DNA of 17,915 nt from Gemmatimonadota bacterium (GTDB taxonomy: Bacteria; Gemmatimonadota; Gemmatimonadetes; Gemmatimonadales; GWC2-71-9), in the NCBI GenBank assembly GCA_003220855.1, contig QHTP01000148.1, forward strand, positions 12,886-30,800, in the 5' to 3' direction. Below are positions 7,438 through 14,222 of this stretch, piece after piece. Position numbers and translations under genes: made by a program. Numbering within the stretch: position 1 is the stretch's first letter; every line of letters begins with the position of its first letter. Below the pieces are notes generated by a model. The model was not told where the DNA came from. It ran no database searches and saw nothing but the letters and a program-made list of their open reading frames with translations.

Positions 7438-7875
7438 CTATGGGCCTGCGAAACCGACGGGGACTCCCCCGGGGGCGCGCACGATTGCGATGGTCACGCC
7501 CGGCATCACCCGCGTGGGCGGGAGCATCTCCTCGGCTCCCTCGCGCAGGGCCATGTCGAAGGCGGCGCGCGCGTCCGCGACGTGGACCGAGAAGCTGCTG
7601 CCCGGCGTCTCTGCCGGGTTGGTCTTGCGAATCCCGCCGCCTCCCTGGTCGGAGTAGGCAAACAGGTGGTACTCGCCGCCGCCGGGCATGGGAAAACTCG
7701 GCTTGAACGTCCAGCCCAGCACTTTGGCGCACCACGTCTTGGTCGCCGCCGGGTCGGCGCTGGCCAGCTCGGTATGCGTGATCCATCCGTACAGGCCGCG
7801 CGTGGGCACGTGCTTCGGCGCAGACGACCGCCCCTGCCGTGATCGTTTCGGGGGCCGGCGTGTCTTCTTGGTCAT
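7438..7875 (-). CDS. VOC-family (glyoxalase/bleomycin-resistance-like) protein
   Basis: 145 residues. After a strongly basic N-terminal tail (MTKKTRRPPKRSRQGR, residues 1-16) comes one VOC module: GWITHTELASADPAATKTWC, VLGWTFKPSFPM, EYHLFAYSDQGGGGIRKTNP, SSFSVHVADARAAFDMALREGAE, and a final strand PGVTIAIVRAPGGVPVGFAG. The family makes paired beta-alpha-beta-beta-beta modules binding a metal; the characteristic histidine (HTELAS) is present. Members include glyoxalases, dioxygenases and antibiotic-binding proteins; this one, with WxxxxDP and the G-G-G-I-x-K element, is of the common uncharacterised single-domain type. The basic tail might bind nucleic acid or simply be disordered. Confidence 0.88.
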   Translation of the reverse strand: MTKKTRRPPKRSRQGRSSAPKHVPTRGLYGWITHTELASADPAATKTWCAKVLGWTFKPSFPMPGGGEYHLFAYSDQGGGGIRKTNPAETPGSSFSVHVADARAAFDMALREGAEEMLPPTRVMPGVTIAIVRAPGGVPVGFAGP

Positions 7876-7935
7876 CGTCGTTCCGGTGTATGGCTCGCGG
7901 GCAAAGTTGTCACATTGTGGCGTCCCCGCCAGGGC

Positions 7936-8208
7936 CTATGGACGTGATGTCATGAGGCGTCGCAGCAACCGGCCTGTCAGGGCCAGGCCGAGGGTGATCA
8001 GCGTCCACACGAGAGCGGACACCCCGACCATCGTCGCCTGGTAGCCGAACCCTCCGAGAGCTCGGTGGGTCTCGAACAGCCACGCCTGGACCTGGTAGCC
8101 GGGGGCGATCACGATGAACGCCGGGAGACTATTCATGTGCGTAACGGCCACGGCGGCCGCGACGGCGAAGAGAACGAACAGCGCCCCTCTGACCGCGATG
8201 GACCGCAT
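7936..8208 (-). CDS. Small membrane protein, 90 aa
   Basis: 90 residues from ATG at 8208, with GGAG about 7 bases upstream (TTGGAGCGACC). A longer frame reaches 8325 but would overlap the DUF2007 gene, so the shorter start is preferred. Two long hydrophobic segments are visible, about residues 7-23 (RGALFVLFAVAAAVAVT) and 61-79 (VGVSALVWTLITLGLALTG), with a weaker one near 29-42 (PAFIVIAPGYQVQAW), and a positive tail RLLRRLMTSRP. I do not recognise the family. It follows DUF2007 by 19 bases and the same-strand TM/coiled-coil gene, suggesting one transcript of small membrane-linked proteins. Confidence 0.7.
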   Translation of the reverse strand: MRSIAVRGALFVLFAVAAAVAVTHMNSLPAFIVIAPGYQVQAWLFETHRALGGFGYQATMVGVSALVWTLITLGLALTGRLLRRLMTSRP

Positions 8209-8227
8209 GGTCGCTCCAATCTTTTCC

Positions 8228-8479
8228 CTAATCCTGAACGTCGCGCAACGCCTCTTTCGCCTGCGGCTCGTCCCGGCGCTCGACTTGAATCTGTACCGGA
8301 CCCGTCGCGAGGTTGAAGCCGCCAAACAGGCGACCGAGACCGATCAGGTCTTGGATCCCTTCCCCCTTGGTCAGAAAGCGAATGTCGGCGGCCTCGAGCG
8401 CCAGCTTGGCGGTCGCGATCAGCACCGGGTTTCCGCTTGCGAAGACCGTCACGAGGTCGAGGGGATCGGGGTCCGGCAT
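8228..8479 (-). CDS. DUF2007 (putative prokaryotic signal-transducing) protein
   Basis: 83 residues. DPLDLVTVFASGNPVLIATA, KLALEAADIRFLTKGEGIQD and the closing VQIQVERRDEPQAKEALRDV match the DUF2007 fold, a small ferredoxin-like/PII-like module named as a putative signal-transducing protein. In this family the sequence after the first strand describes a helix that 'selects' an older residue pair; the biological role is unknown. The start at 8479 has GAGAGGA five bases upstream, a clear ribosome-binding site. No signal peptide or membrane segment, so it should be cytoplasmic. Confidence 0.85.
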   Translation of the reverse strand: MPDPDPLDLVTVFASGNPVLIATAKLALEAADIRFLTKGEGIQDLIGLGRLFGGFNLATGPVQIQVERRDEPQAKEALRDVQD

Positions 8480-8498
8480 TGTCCTCTCGCTTTGGACC

Positions 8499-8849
8499 CT
8501 AGCGTTGGGGGCCCACTCGGGGCGCCTCGCGTGCCTGCGCCAGCAGCCGTTCCACGAAGTCCAGGCGCTCCTGCGTCTCGCTCAGCTCCTGCCGTAGCCG
8601 GCTCATTTCGGCCTCGAGCGCTGCGAACTTAGCCTGAACGCCTTCCAGCGCCTCGGACCGAGGCTCGCGCTCGCCCCCGCCGGGACCCGGCCGCAGGCGT
8701 TGGGCCCAGAGCCCGAACCCGATGGCGAGCACCGCGTGTACCGCGGCATGCGTCGGCTCGGCTGCCCTGGCCGCGAACCAGGCTCCGACGGCGTTGATGC
8801 CGGTGAGCACGAGGGCGATCGGGTACCACGTCGCGGGCTTGAAGGTCAT
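8499..8849 (-). CDS. Membrane protein with C-terminal coiled coil (tail shared with 11724-11972)
   Basis: 116 residues from ATG at 8849. Two hydrophobic segments at about 7-28 (TWYPIALVLTGINAVGAWFA) and 33-50 (THAAVHAVLAIGFGLWAQRL) are followed by a charged linker and a coiled coil from about 66 to 108 with regular L/A heptads (FAALEAEMSRLRQELSETQE). The end, ELSETQERLDFVERLLAQARE, is nearly the same as that of the PspB-like protein at 11724-11972. I do not recognise a named family. The helix-coil layout suggests a membrane-tethered oligomer. A frame continues upstream to 8948 but without good start support. The divergent PIG-L gene begins 123 bases away. Confidence 0.75.
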   Translation of the reverse strand: MTFKPATWYPIALVLTGINAVGAWFAARAAEPTHAAVHAVLAIGFGLWAQRLRPGPGGGEREPRSEALEGVQAKFAALEAEMSRLRQELSETQERLDFVERLLAQAREAPRVGPQR

Positions 8850-8972
8850 GTCGTGCTTAAGCTGCGGGCGACGCGCCCGCCGGCGCAAGACGGCTGGCCA
8901 CCGCCGCCGGGTGAGCCATATTCCTGACGACGTCATTGGCTTGCACACGAGACGCTACGACACGGGTTCCCA
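8850..8972. promoter_or_regulatory. Divergent intergenic region with 11-bp inverted repeat
   Basis: 123 bases between the starts of the - strand TM/coiled-coil gene and the + strand PIG-L gene; promoters for both directions must lie here or inside the genes. TGACGACGTCA at 8925-8935 is a perfect inverted repeat (TGACG/CGTCA around one base) and could be an operator. TTGGCT at 8936-8941 and TACGAC at 8956-8961 resemble promoter boxes but are only 14 bases apart, so I do not call a promoter. No ribosome-binding site is evident before the PIG-L ATG. Confidence 0.3.
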
Positions 8973-9755
8973 ATGGGCGAGCGAGACATCACGCGTCGCG
9001 GCTTTGTACGACGGTCGCTGGCGGCCGCCGGCCCGGCGGTGGTCGCTGCGAACACCCTGCCGTACCTGTCCGCGCCGGCCGAGTCGGGCGCAGCGCGTGT
9101 GACAGTCGTTTGTGTCGGCGGGCATCCGGACGATCCGGAGTCGGGGTGCGGCGGGACGCTGGCGCAGTACGCGGCCCTCGGGCACCCGGTGACGGTCGTG
9201 TATCTCACGCGCGGCGAGCGCGGCATCTCCGGCAAGTCGTTGGACGAGGCCGCGGCGATTCGGTCCGCTGAATGCCAGGCCGCCTGTAGGATCATGGGTG
9301 CGAAGCCGCTGTTCTTCGGCCAGATCGACGGCGCGACCGAGGTCACCCGAACGCAGGTGGACGCGATGAGGCGACTGCTCGACGCCGCGCATCCCGACCT
9401 GGTGTTCACCCACTGGCCGGTGGACACGCACATGGATCATCAAGTCGCGAGCGTGCTCACGGTCCGCGCGTGGATGGAAGGGGGCCTCCGGGCGTCGCGC
9501 CTCTACTTCTTTGAAGTCAACAGCGGTAGTCAAACGGAAGGGTTCCTGCCCAACACCTACGTGGACATCTCGTCAGTGGTCGAGCAGAAAAAGGCGGCCC
9601 TGTTCGCGCACGCCAGCCAGGACGGCCAGGGAATCTGGCGCGAGCATCACGAGATCATGGCGCAGTGGCGCGGACGTGAGGCCGGTGTGCCCGCGGCTGA
9701 AGCATTCGTTCATCTGAACCGCGATGATCACACCCATCACCTGCCGGGTTTGTAA
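8973..9755 (+). CDS. Tat-exported PIG-L/LmbE-family N-deacetylase
   Basis: 260 residues. The N-terminus has a twin-arginine signal: TRRGFVRRS (residues 7-15) followed by LAAAGPAVVAANTLPYLSA, so the folded protein should leave through Tat. The catalytic domain has the family's zinc motifs: GGHPDDPESGCGG (H51-P-D53-D54) and HWPVDTHMDHQVAS (H153, D155, H156), with VYLTRGERGI between. PIG-L/LmbE enzymes remove acetyl groups from N-acetylglucosaminyl compounds, as in GPI, mycothiol or bacillithiol synthesis and in lincomycin-type pathways, but those are cytoplasmic; an exported member more likely acts on cell-envelope or scavenged glycans (inference). It stands alone on the + strand. The lack of a Shine-Dalgarno box may mean a leaderless or weakly initiated message. 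Confidence 0.88.
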   Translation: MGERDITRRGFVRRSLAAAGPAVVAANTLPYLSAPAESGAARVTVVCVGGHPDDPESGCGGTLAQYAALGHPVTVVYLTRGERGISGKSLDEAAAIRSAECQAACRIMGAKPLFFGQIDGATEVTRTQVDAMRRLLDAAHPDLVFTHWPVDTHMDHQVASVLTVRAWMEGGLRASRLYFFEVNSGSQTEGFLPNTYVDISSVVEQKKAALFAHASQDGQGIWREHHEIMAQWRGREAGVPAAEAFVHLNRDDHTHHLPGL

Positions 9756-9813
9756 TCGGTCGCTCCTCACGCGCGCTACCGTCGATCGAGACCGTGAAGC
9801 TCGCCTCCGTCGA

Positions 9814-10233
9814 CTAGACCCGGCGTGAGAAGCGAGCCAGCACGGCCGCCACGGCGAGTGCTCCCAGAAACGCCGGCACAGCAGTGACCACCGGCCACAC
9901 GGGCAGTGCAAGGAGCGGCGGGTGTTGGCCGGGGCTGCCGGCAAACAGCCAGTGCACGTTGGCCGCGACCGCGAGTCCGAAGGCCCCCAGACCGACCGCC
10001 CCGGCGGCATGCAGCGCCACCGGACGCGGCGACTCGCGCAATCGAAAATGCTCGTAGATGATGTGCGCTGCGGCCACCGCGGCGCTGGCGAGCCATGCCG
10101 CCAGCCGCCACAGGCGTACCTGCCCGGCGTCGGCCGACTTGGCGAGCGCGGCAAAGCCGATGCCGATGACGACGTAGGTCACGGCAACAAGCATCATCGC
10201 ACGGACCCACGAGCGGCGATCCGATGCGTCCAC
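9814..10233 (-). CDS. Four-helix membrane protein, 139 aa
   Basis: 139 residues, GTG start at 10233, four bases after the esterase stop. Four hydrophobic segments are visible: about 13-30 (MLVAVTYVVIGIGFAAL), 42-60 (RLAAWLASAAVAAAHIIYE), 73-96 (ALHAAGAVGLGAFGLAVAAN) and 112-134 (WPVVTAVPAFLGALAVAAVLAR), with positive charges at both ends. I do not recognise a named family. Close spacing to the esterase points to the same transcript, but no functional link is evident. The 58 bases between its stop and the convergent PIG-L stop show no clear stem-plus-T-run terminator. Confidence 0.75.
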   Translation of the reverse strand: MDASDRRSWVRAMMLVAVTYVVIGIGFAALAKSADAGQVRLWRLAAWLASAAVAAAHIIYEHFRLRESPRPVALHAAGAVGLGAFGLAVAANVHWLFAGSPGQHPPLLALPVWPVVTAVPAFLGALAVAAVLARFSRRV

Positions 10234-10237
10234 CTAG

Positions 10238-11164
10238 CTAGTTCCCCCGAAGCGGGTGCGCACGAAAGAACGCCCACATCTCACTCGTGGCATCGACGCT
10301 GCGGCTCGTGGGCCCGACCCACCACTGCGGCAGCGGCTTGCCGCCGGGCCAGGAGTGCCCTCCTCCCCGAATGGTATAGAGCACCACAGCCGCGTCTTGA
10401 GCACAGTGCGTGTACTCGATACGGCTGACATCTGCAGCGACCGCTGATTCGACGGGGTTCGTTCCGCACCGGTTTCTCCGAGCCCAACTCGCTACCCAAT
10501 CCCGCACGGCTGGAAACATCACGGTCGCGGGGTTGAAGGGATCGCGCAACGGCCCTCCCCCGTAGGGCACAATGGGATCGGCGGCCCCGTGAAACTCGAT
10601 CATCGGCACCGGTCGAGGGTCCGTACACCAGCTCGCCGCCAATGATTGAGCGGCCGACACCATCCCGACCGCCGCGATCCGATCGGACAGCGTGCAGGAC
10701 AGCACGAACGCCATGCCGCCGCCAATGGACATGCCGTTGGCGTAGATCCTCGTCCGATCGATGTTGTAGGCCGCCTCCAGTGTGTCGATCAATGCCGAAA
10801 TGAACGTGACATCGTGCATGAGACCGCCCCCACGGTCCACGTGCCAGACCTTGGGCACATCGCTTCCTGACGGGTAGACGACGATGAACCCTTGGGTCTC
10901 GGCCAACCGGTTCCAACGGCTCAGGTTCATTTGCTGGGCCGGCCATCCCGCCGCGCCGTGCAGACTGATGACGAGCGGCGTCGGCTTGGCGCGGTCGTAG
11001 CTCGGCGGGACATAGAGGAGGTAAGAGCGCGGCCGGCCCGACGAGACGATGGTGCCGTTGCTCCGATCGAGGACGGCGACGGACACGACAACGGTGAGGA
11101 TCAGTGCCACAGGCAGGCCGACGATGACCAGCATTGCGCCGACGACGAGCTTCTTGACGTTCAT
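10238..11164 (-). CDS. PHB-depolymerase / feruloyl-esterase-type alpha/beta hydrolase
   Basis: 308 residues from ATG at 11164; this ATG overlaps the stop of the upstream gene (ATGA, 11161-11164). A hydrophobic N-terminus (residues 5-32, LVVGAMLVIVGLPVALILTV) is a signal anchor or signal peptide. The catalytic triad is visible: S146 in GMSIG, D196 in HGAADPIVPY, H270 in GGGHSWPGG; the oxyanion loop is SLHGAAG (67-73). This layout matches the LpqC/esterase-PHB family (CE1), which hydrolyses polyhydroxyalkanoates, feruloyl or acetyl esters outside the cytoplasm. Substrate is open. Cysteines (C157, C180, C233, C254) are consistent with disulfides in an exported protein. Confidence 0.9.
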   Translation of the reverse strand: MNVKKLVVGAMLVIVGLPVALILTVVVSVAVLDRSNGTIVSSGRPRSYLLYVPPSYDRAKPTPLVISLHGAAGWPAQQMNLSRWNRLAETQGFIVVYPSGSDVPKVWHVDRGGGLMHDVTFISALIDTLEAAYNIDRTRIYANGMSIGGGMAFVLSCTLSDRIAAVGMVSAAQSLAASWCTDPRPVPMIEFHGAADPIVPYGGGPLRDPFNPATVMFPAVRDWVASWARRNRCGTNPVESAVAADVSRIEYTHCAQDAAVVLYTIRGGGHSWPGGKPLPQWWVGPTSRSVDATSEMWAFFRAHPLRGN

Positions 11165-11667
11165 GCCCCGCCCGAATTGCCCGGGTGCCACTTGAACGAG
11201 TCCCGCGCCTTGTACAGGATCTCTCCGCTCCCGGTGCGAACCGTCACGACCGCAGCCAAGACCGCGGTGTCGAGGCGGTCGGTCGCCAATCGCGTGAGGA
11301 ACTTACCGTCGACGGTGATCGTGCCTATCTGCGGATCGTCACAGCGGAGGTGGACCGTGTCCGCTCTGATCAGGGTCTCCAGGCAGGCCACCGGCTGCGC
11401 CGTACCAGTGGTGATCTCGGCAAAGGTGACAAGAGCATCGGGGCGGAGGCTGAAACCGGTGAATCGGAAGCGGTTCACCGTGAATTCATAGCCTGGGACA
11501 TAGTCCCCTTCGGCGTCGGTCTGCAGGGCCGGCCTGCGCGGCTCCACGGCCGCCGCGGCCGGACGTGGTTCAGGAGCGATGGACGGGGGCGTACGCGTGC
11601 GTAGCACGACGACAACGCTGGCCGCGAGGCCCACCACGAGAACGAGCAGTAATCGATTTCGGCGCAC
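11161..11667 (-). CDS. Membrane-anchored protein of unknown function, coupled to the esterase
   Basis: 168 residues from GTG at 11667 (RRNRLLLVLVVGLAASVVVVL). GGGG stands just upstream; a TTG at 11676 would add three residues and cannot be excluded. The N-terminal basic-hydrophobic stretch is an anchor or signal peptide, followed by a Pro/Ala/Glu-rich linker (TRTPPSIAPEPRPAAAAVEP). The remainder is a beta-rich domain with three cysteine/strand features: YEFTVNRFRFTGFSLRP, CLETLIRADTVHLRCDDP and ITVDGKFLTRLATDRLDTAV. I do not recognise the family. The stop overlaps the esterase start by four bases, so the two are translationally coupled and probably act together in the envelope. Confidence 0.7.
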   Translation of the reverse strand: MRRNRLLLVLVVGLAASVVVVLRTRTPPSIAPEPRPAAAAVEPRRPALQTDAEGDYVPGYEFTVNRFRFTGFSLRPDALVTFAEITTGTAQPVACLETLIRADTVHLRCDDPQIGTITVDGKFLTRLATDRLDTAVLAAVVTVRTGSGEILYKARDSFKWHPGNSGGA

Positions 11668-11723
11668 GAGCCCCAATCGTAGATGGAGGCGAAGTGAGGA
11701 GCTGCCGAACGGATTGCGCCTCC

Positions 11724-11972
11724 CTAGCTGCCAATCCGCCGCTCTTCCCGTGCCTTGCTCAGTAACCGCTCTGCGAAATCGACACGCTCCTGCGTGTCTG
11801 CCAGCTCCTTTTGGAGGTCTTGGACACCACGTTCCACTGCCTCGAGCCGCGCCGTAACGTCGGCCGAGGGTGACTGTGAACGAGCGGCGCGCAGACGGGC
11901 GAGCTTGATCACTGTGAAAGCCGGGATCCCCACGAAGATCAGGAGCGCGGCAAGAAACACAATAGGGTCCAA
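11724..11972 (-). CDS. PspB-like membrane/coiled-coil protein, 82 aa
   Basis: 82 residues starting at TTG 11972; GAGGAAGGG lies 3-11 bases before it, a strong ribosome-binding site that justifies the rare start. One transmembrane helix (PIVFLAALLIFVGIPAFTVI, residues 3-22) is followed by a basic patch (KLARLRAARS) and a coiled coil (DVTARLEAVERGVQDLQKEL) ending in DTQERVDFAERLLSKARE. The plan resembles PspB (short N-terminal helix, basic turn, coiled coil), and the tail is nearly identical to that of the protein at 8499-8849. PspB proper senses membrane stress with PspC and PspA; neither is seen here, so function is only a suggestion. It begins 39 bases after the helical membrane gene at 12012-12728. 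Confidence 0.75.
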   Translation of the reverse strand: MDPIVFLAALLIFVGIPAFTVIKLARLRAARSQSPSADVTARLEAVERGVQDLQKELADTQERVDFAERLLSKAREERRIGS

Positions 11973-12011
11973 GTGCCCTTCCTCAGGTGAGGTCTCAGCG
12001 TCAGGCGCGCG

Positions 12012-12728
12012 CTAGGCGCCGCGACCATCCCGCGGATGAGTCGACGAAGGCAGAGGGGCGGAATTCGGAGGGCTCGCTATTTGTGCTGCAAGCGCGTCCA
12101 TCTGGCGCCCGCGCAGACGCGCCCACCCTGGTAACCGAAGGGCGCCGCTCACAATCATGGCGACACCCGTGGCGAGCAGCAGCACGATTCCTCCCATGGC
12201 GTCGCCCAGGTGGCCAGCGATTGCGGTCGCAACCGCGACCGTCGCCGTCACCCCAAGGGCCGCCAACCCGGCTCCAATGGACGCGCGCGCCGCGCCGTGC
12301 AGGGTCCTGAAACGCAGCCGGTGGCCGGTTTCGGTCGGTTCGAGTAGAACCTGCAAGTTGCCGTTCGTCCACTGCCGCAAGGAGCCGTCCGAGCGCGTGG
12401 TGCCGCGCGCGTTGAAGACGTCTCGCAACTGGACGACCAGCTGCTCCCACTCTTGATCGGTGAGCCGGCGATTGAGGTTCACCGTGCGCGCCACGCCGAT
12501 CGGAAGTCCCAAGAACGTCCGCGCTGCAGCCCCGTGACGGATATCGAGGGCCTGGGCGGCCTGCGCCACCGCGGCCGGCGAGATGCCGACTTCACGGCCG
12601 ATTGCCTGCAGATCGGTGAGCGTCAAGCCCTCCTCCGGTGGCACTTCCCGCTGGGGGCTTAGCGGCCCTTCCGCCGCCGCGCGAAAGATCGCCGCCATCT
12701 CCTTGTCGCTGTATCGTCGCTCGGCCAT
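12012..12728 (-). CDS. Membrane protein with N-terminal SHOCT-like helical domain, 238 aa
   Basis: 238 residues from ATG at 12728. An N-terminal helix-rich module (RYSDKEMAAIFRAAAE, then GLTLTDLQAIGREVGISPAA) has the look of the short helical 'read the subunit' modules that precede membrane domains in proteins of Acidobacteriota and Gemmatimonadota; I do not assign a Pfam name with confidence. A soluble middle region (NLNRRLTDQEWEQLVVQLRD to LLEPTETGHRLRFRTLHGAA) is followed by two adjacent hydrophobic segments (residues about 150-170 and 178-198). The tail is Pro/Ser-rich. It is followed by the PspB-like gene at a spacing of 39 bases, so the two may act together at the membrane. No signal peptide. 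Confidence 0.7.
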   Translation of the reverse strand: MAERRYSDKEMAAIFRAAAEGPLSPQREVPPEEGLTLTDLQAIGREVGISPAAVAQAAQALDIRHGAAARTFLGLPIGVARTVNLNRRLTDQEWEQLVVQLRDVFNARGTTRSDGSLRQWTNGNLQVLLEPTETGHRLRFRTLHGAARASIGAGLAALGVTATVAVATAIAGHLGDAMGGIVLLLATGVAMIVSGALRLPGWARLRGRQMDALAAQIASPPNSAPLPSSTHPRDGRGA

Positions 12729-12802
12729 GTCAACCAAGTATCGCTGGAGCAGTAATCCGAGGCAAATACGTGGCGGTAGGAGGCGGGCGGGATGCCGGTC
12801 CA

Positions 12803-13141
12803 CTAGAGGTCCGATGCTGCCGACAAACGCTTGGGAGCCCGGTTCCGCCAGGCTGCGATCAACGCCTCGCGCACCGCCGCTCTCTTGGCGGCTGGCAGCC
12901 GCACGGTCGTACTGCCGCGCCGCCCCCAACCACCTGTGACTGGTTTGAATGCAGCAGGCTCGGCCCGCACAAAGAACTCCTGTTGATCAGGCGTGAGCAT
13001 GACGACGCCCCACCCGCGAGTCGGGTACCCGAGCGTGGCGAAGACCTTGTCCGCTACCCGGAAGTCCGGATGTCCCATGTGCGAGGATTCGGTCGCTTGC
13101 GGCAAACTCAAGGCAAGGCGACGGAATTCATTGGCCGTCAT
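12803..13141 (-). CDS. YjbR/MmcQ-family protein
   Basis: 112 residues. The family layout is plain: MTANEFRRLALSLPQATES, the short loop HMGHPDFRVADKVFATL, the sheet GWGVVMLTPDQQEFFVRAEP and the C-terminal helix VREALIAAWRNRAPKRL. YjbR proteins have a CyaY/double-wing-like fold that binds DNA in some reports; their biological role is unclear. It starts nine bases after the DinB stop, a spacing consistent with one transcript. Seventy-four bases of non-coding DNA follow it before the next gene, in which I see nothing recognisable. Confidence 0.88.
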   Translation of the reverse strand: MTANEFRRLALSLPQATESSHMGHPDFRVADKVFATLGYPTRGWGVVMLTPDQQEFFVRAEPAAFKPVTGGWGRRGSTTVRLPAAKRAAVREALIAAWRNRAPKRLSAASDL

Positions 13142-13150
13142 AAACTGCTA

Positions 13151-13672
13151 TTACTCGTGCGCCGCGTCCGTCTTCCATTGCCACAGCCCGTCAGTGGTCG
13201 CCCGCGGCAATCGCTGGCCCGTCTGGCGAGCCACCATGACGATCTGACCGCGGTGATGCGCCTCGTGCGCCACGAAGTAGGTGAGCACATGGCCGACGTC
13301 GAGGGAGAGGTTCCGCCATACGTACCCCCGTGATGGCGGCACCTGGCCTCCCGCAGCAGCGCCCAGTTTGAGCAGTGCCTCGATCCCGTGACTGCTGCGT
13401 TTCAGTGCGGCAACGAGCTGCCGACGTGTGACCCGCCGGTGATCGACGCGCAGCGGAGCCGGAATGCCGTGCTCCCGTCCCAGCGTTTTCACCCACATGC
13501 ACCTTGCGTTGTGAAGGTGCGCCGCAATCGCTCTGATCGTGCGCCGTGGCGCTCCCGGAACGACGATATCCCAGAGCGCCGATGGCAAGTGCTCTACGAG
13601 GGAAACGGTGACGCGGTTGTTCGTCCTCCAGGCGGCCAGGAGTGTTGCTCGCAGATCGGGTGGCGGAGGCAA
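13151..13672 (-). CDS. DinB-family protein (four-helix bundle, putative metal-dependent)
   Basis: 173 residues, starting at TTG 13672, with GGGAG about nine bases upstream. A far longer frame continues to 14290, but its upstream part is the broken nucleotidyltransferase, so I do not treat it as one protein. Features: LRATLLAAWRTNNRVTVSLV (helix 1), AIAAHLHNARCMW with H52 and H54, and FVAHEAHHRGQIVMVARQ with H136, H139 and H140; these histidines form the metal site of the DinB/YfiT fold. Related proteins are thiol transferases or thiol-dependent detoxification enzymes, but most are uncharacterised. Its end is followed by YjbR after nine bases. Confidence 0.85.
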   Translation of the reverse strand: MPPPPDLRATLLAAWRTNNRVTVSLVEHLPSALWDIVVPGAPRRTIRAIAAHLHNARCMWVKTLGREHGIPAPLRVDHRRVTRRQLVAALKRSSHGIEALLKLGAAAGGQVPPSRGYVWRNLSLDVGHVLTYFVAHEAHHRGQIVMVARQTGQRLPRATTDGLWQWKTDAAHE

Positions 13673-13842
13673 AACCAGATCTCCCGGTCGAGAGGCGCGT
13701 TGCCGCCTAGCGGATCGCGCGTAAGGTGCGGCCTGCGGCGGCCGCAAGCAAGCAAGGTCTCTTCCGCGCCGCCGCGAGGCTGCGTTGAACGTGCTCCAGC
13801 AGACCGCGCAGGGGACCGAGCGGGAGGAGCCGGGTCCCGGTG

Positions 13843-13860
13843 GCCGCGCGATCGCGCGGC
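13843..13860. repeat. 18-bp perfect palindrome
   Basis: GCCGCGCGATCGCGCGGC is fully self-complementary, with the octamer GCGATCGC in its centre. It lies inside the broken nucleotidyltransferase where the frame appears to change. Such a stem could fold in single-stranded DNA or confuse sequencing; a two-base GC slip here would restore the frame. Confidence 0.9.
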
Positions 13861-14207
13861 TGACGATCGCCCGATGAACGGACGGCAGTCGCCGGAGCGC
13901 CCACACCGCCGCCGTGCGCTTGGGGGCCACCCGCCCCGTCTCCAGCGTGTATAGAATGCGGCACGCCGTGAGGGCGGCATAGCGCCGGTAGGCCGGCCTC
14001 CCACGCCATACACTGGCCCGGTTCGTGACCAGTTCGGTGCGAAGGTAGCCGATCTCGCGCTCGAGGGCCGCGTGCATCAACGCCGCTGTAATCGGCGGCA
14101 CGAAAGTATGCGGGTCGGCGCCGAAGACCACCTGACCGCTCTCGAAGATGTTGGCCCAAATGATTGGATTGCCATCTGAACCGGTGCGTGACAGGCGCCC
14201 GAACTGA

Positions 14208-14222
14208 TAGAGCCAGCCGTCG
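14208..14222. repeat. 15-bp direct repeat, copy 1 (copy 2 at 14579-14593)
   Basis: TAGAGCCAGCCGTCG occurs at 14208-14222 and again at 14579-14593. Read on the - strand both copies encode D-G-W-L-Y in two unrelated proteins (nucleotidyltransferase and PH-like protein). Shared codon choice for a shared peptide is a sufficient explanation, but it could also serve recombination. Confidence 0.6.

Noticed and set aside
6968..7786. A 272-codon frame containing the GNAT N-terminus
   Set aside because: Its first part is the VOC gene read out of frame and its last part is the DUF4440 region out of frame; only the middle (7435 to about 7151) is coding.
9756..9813. Bidirectional terminator between convergent genes
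   Set aside because: No convincing stem followed by a T-run on either strand.
11724..12728. A complete phage-shock operon
   Set aside because: Only a PspB-like protein is seen; no PspA, PspC or PspF homologue lies in the window.
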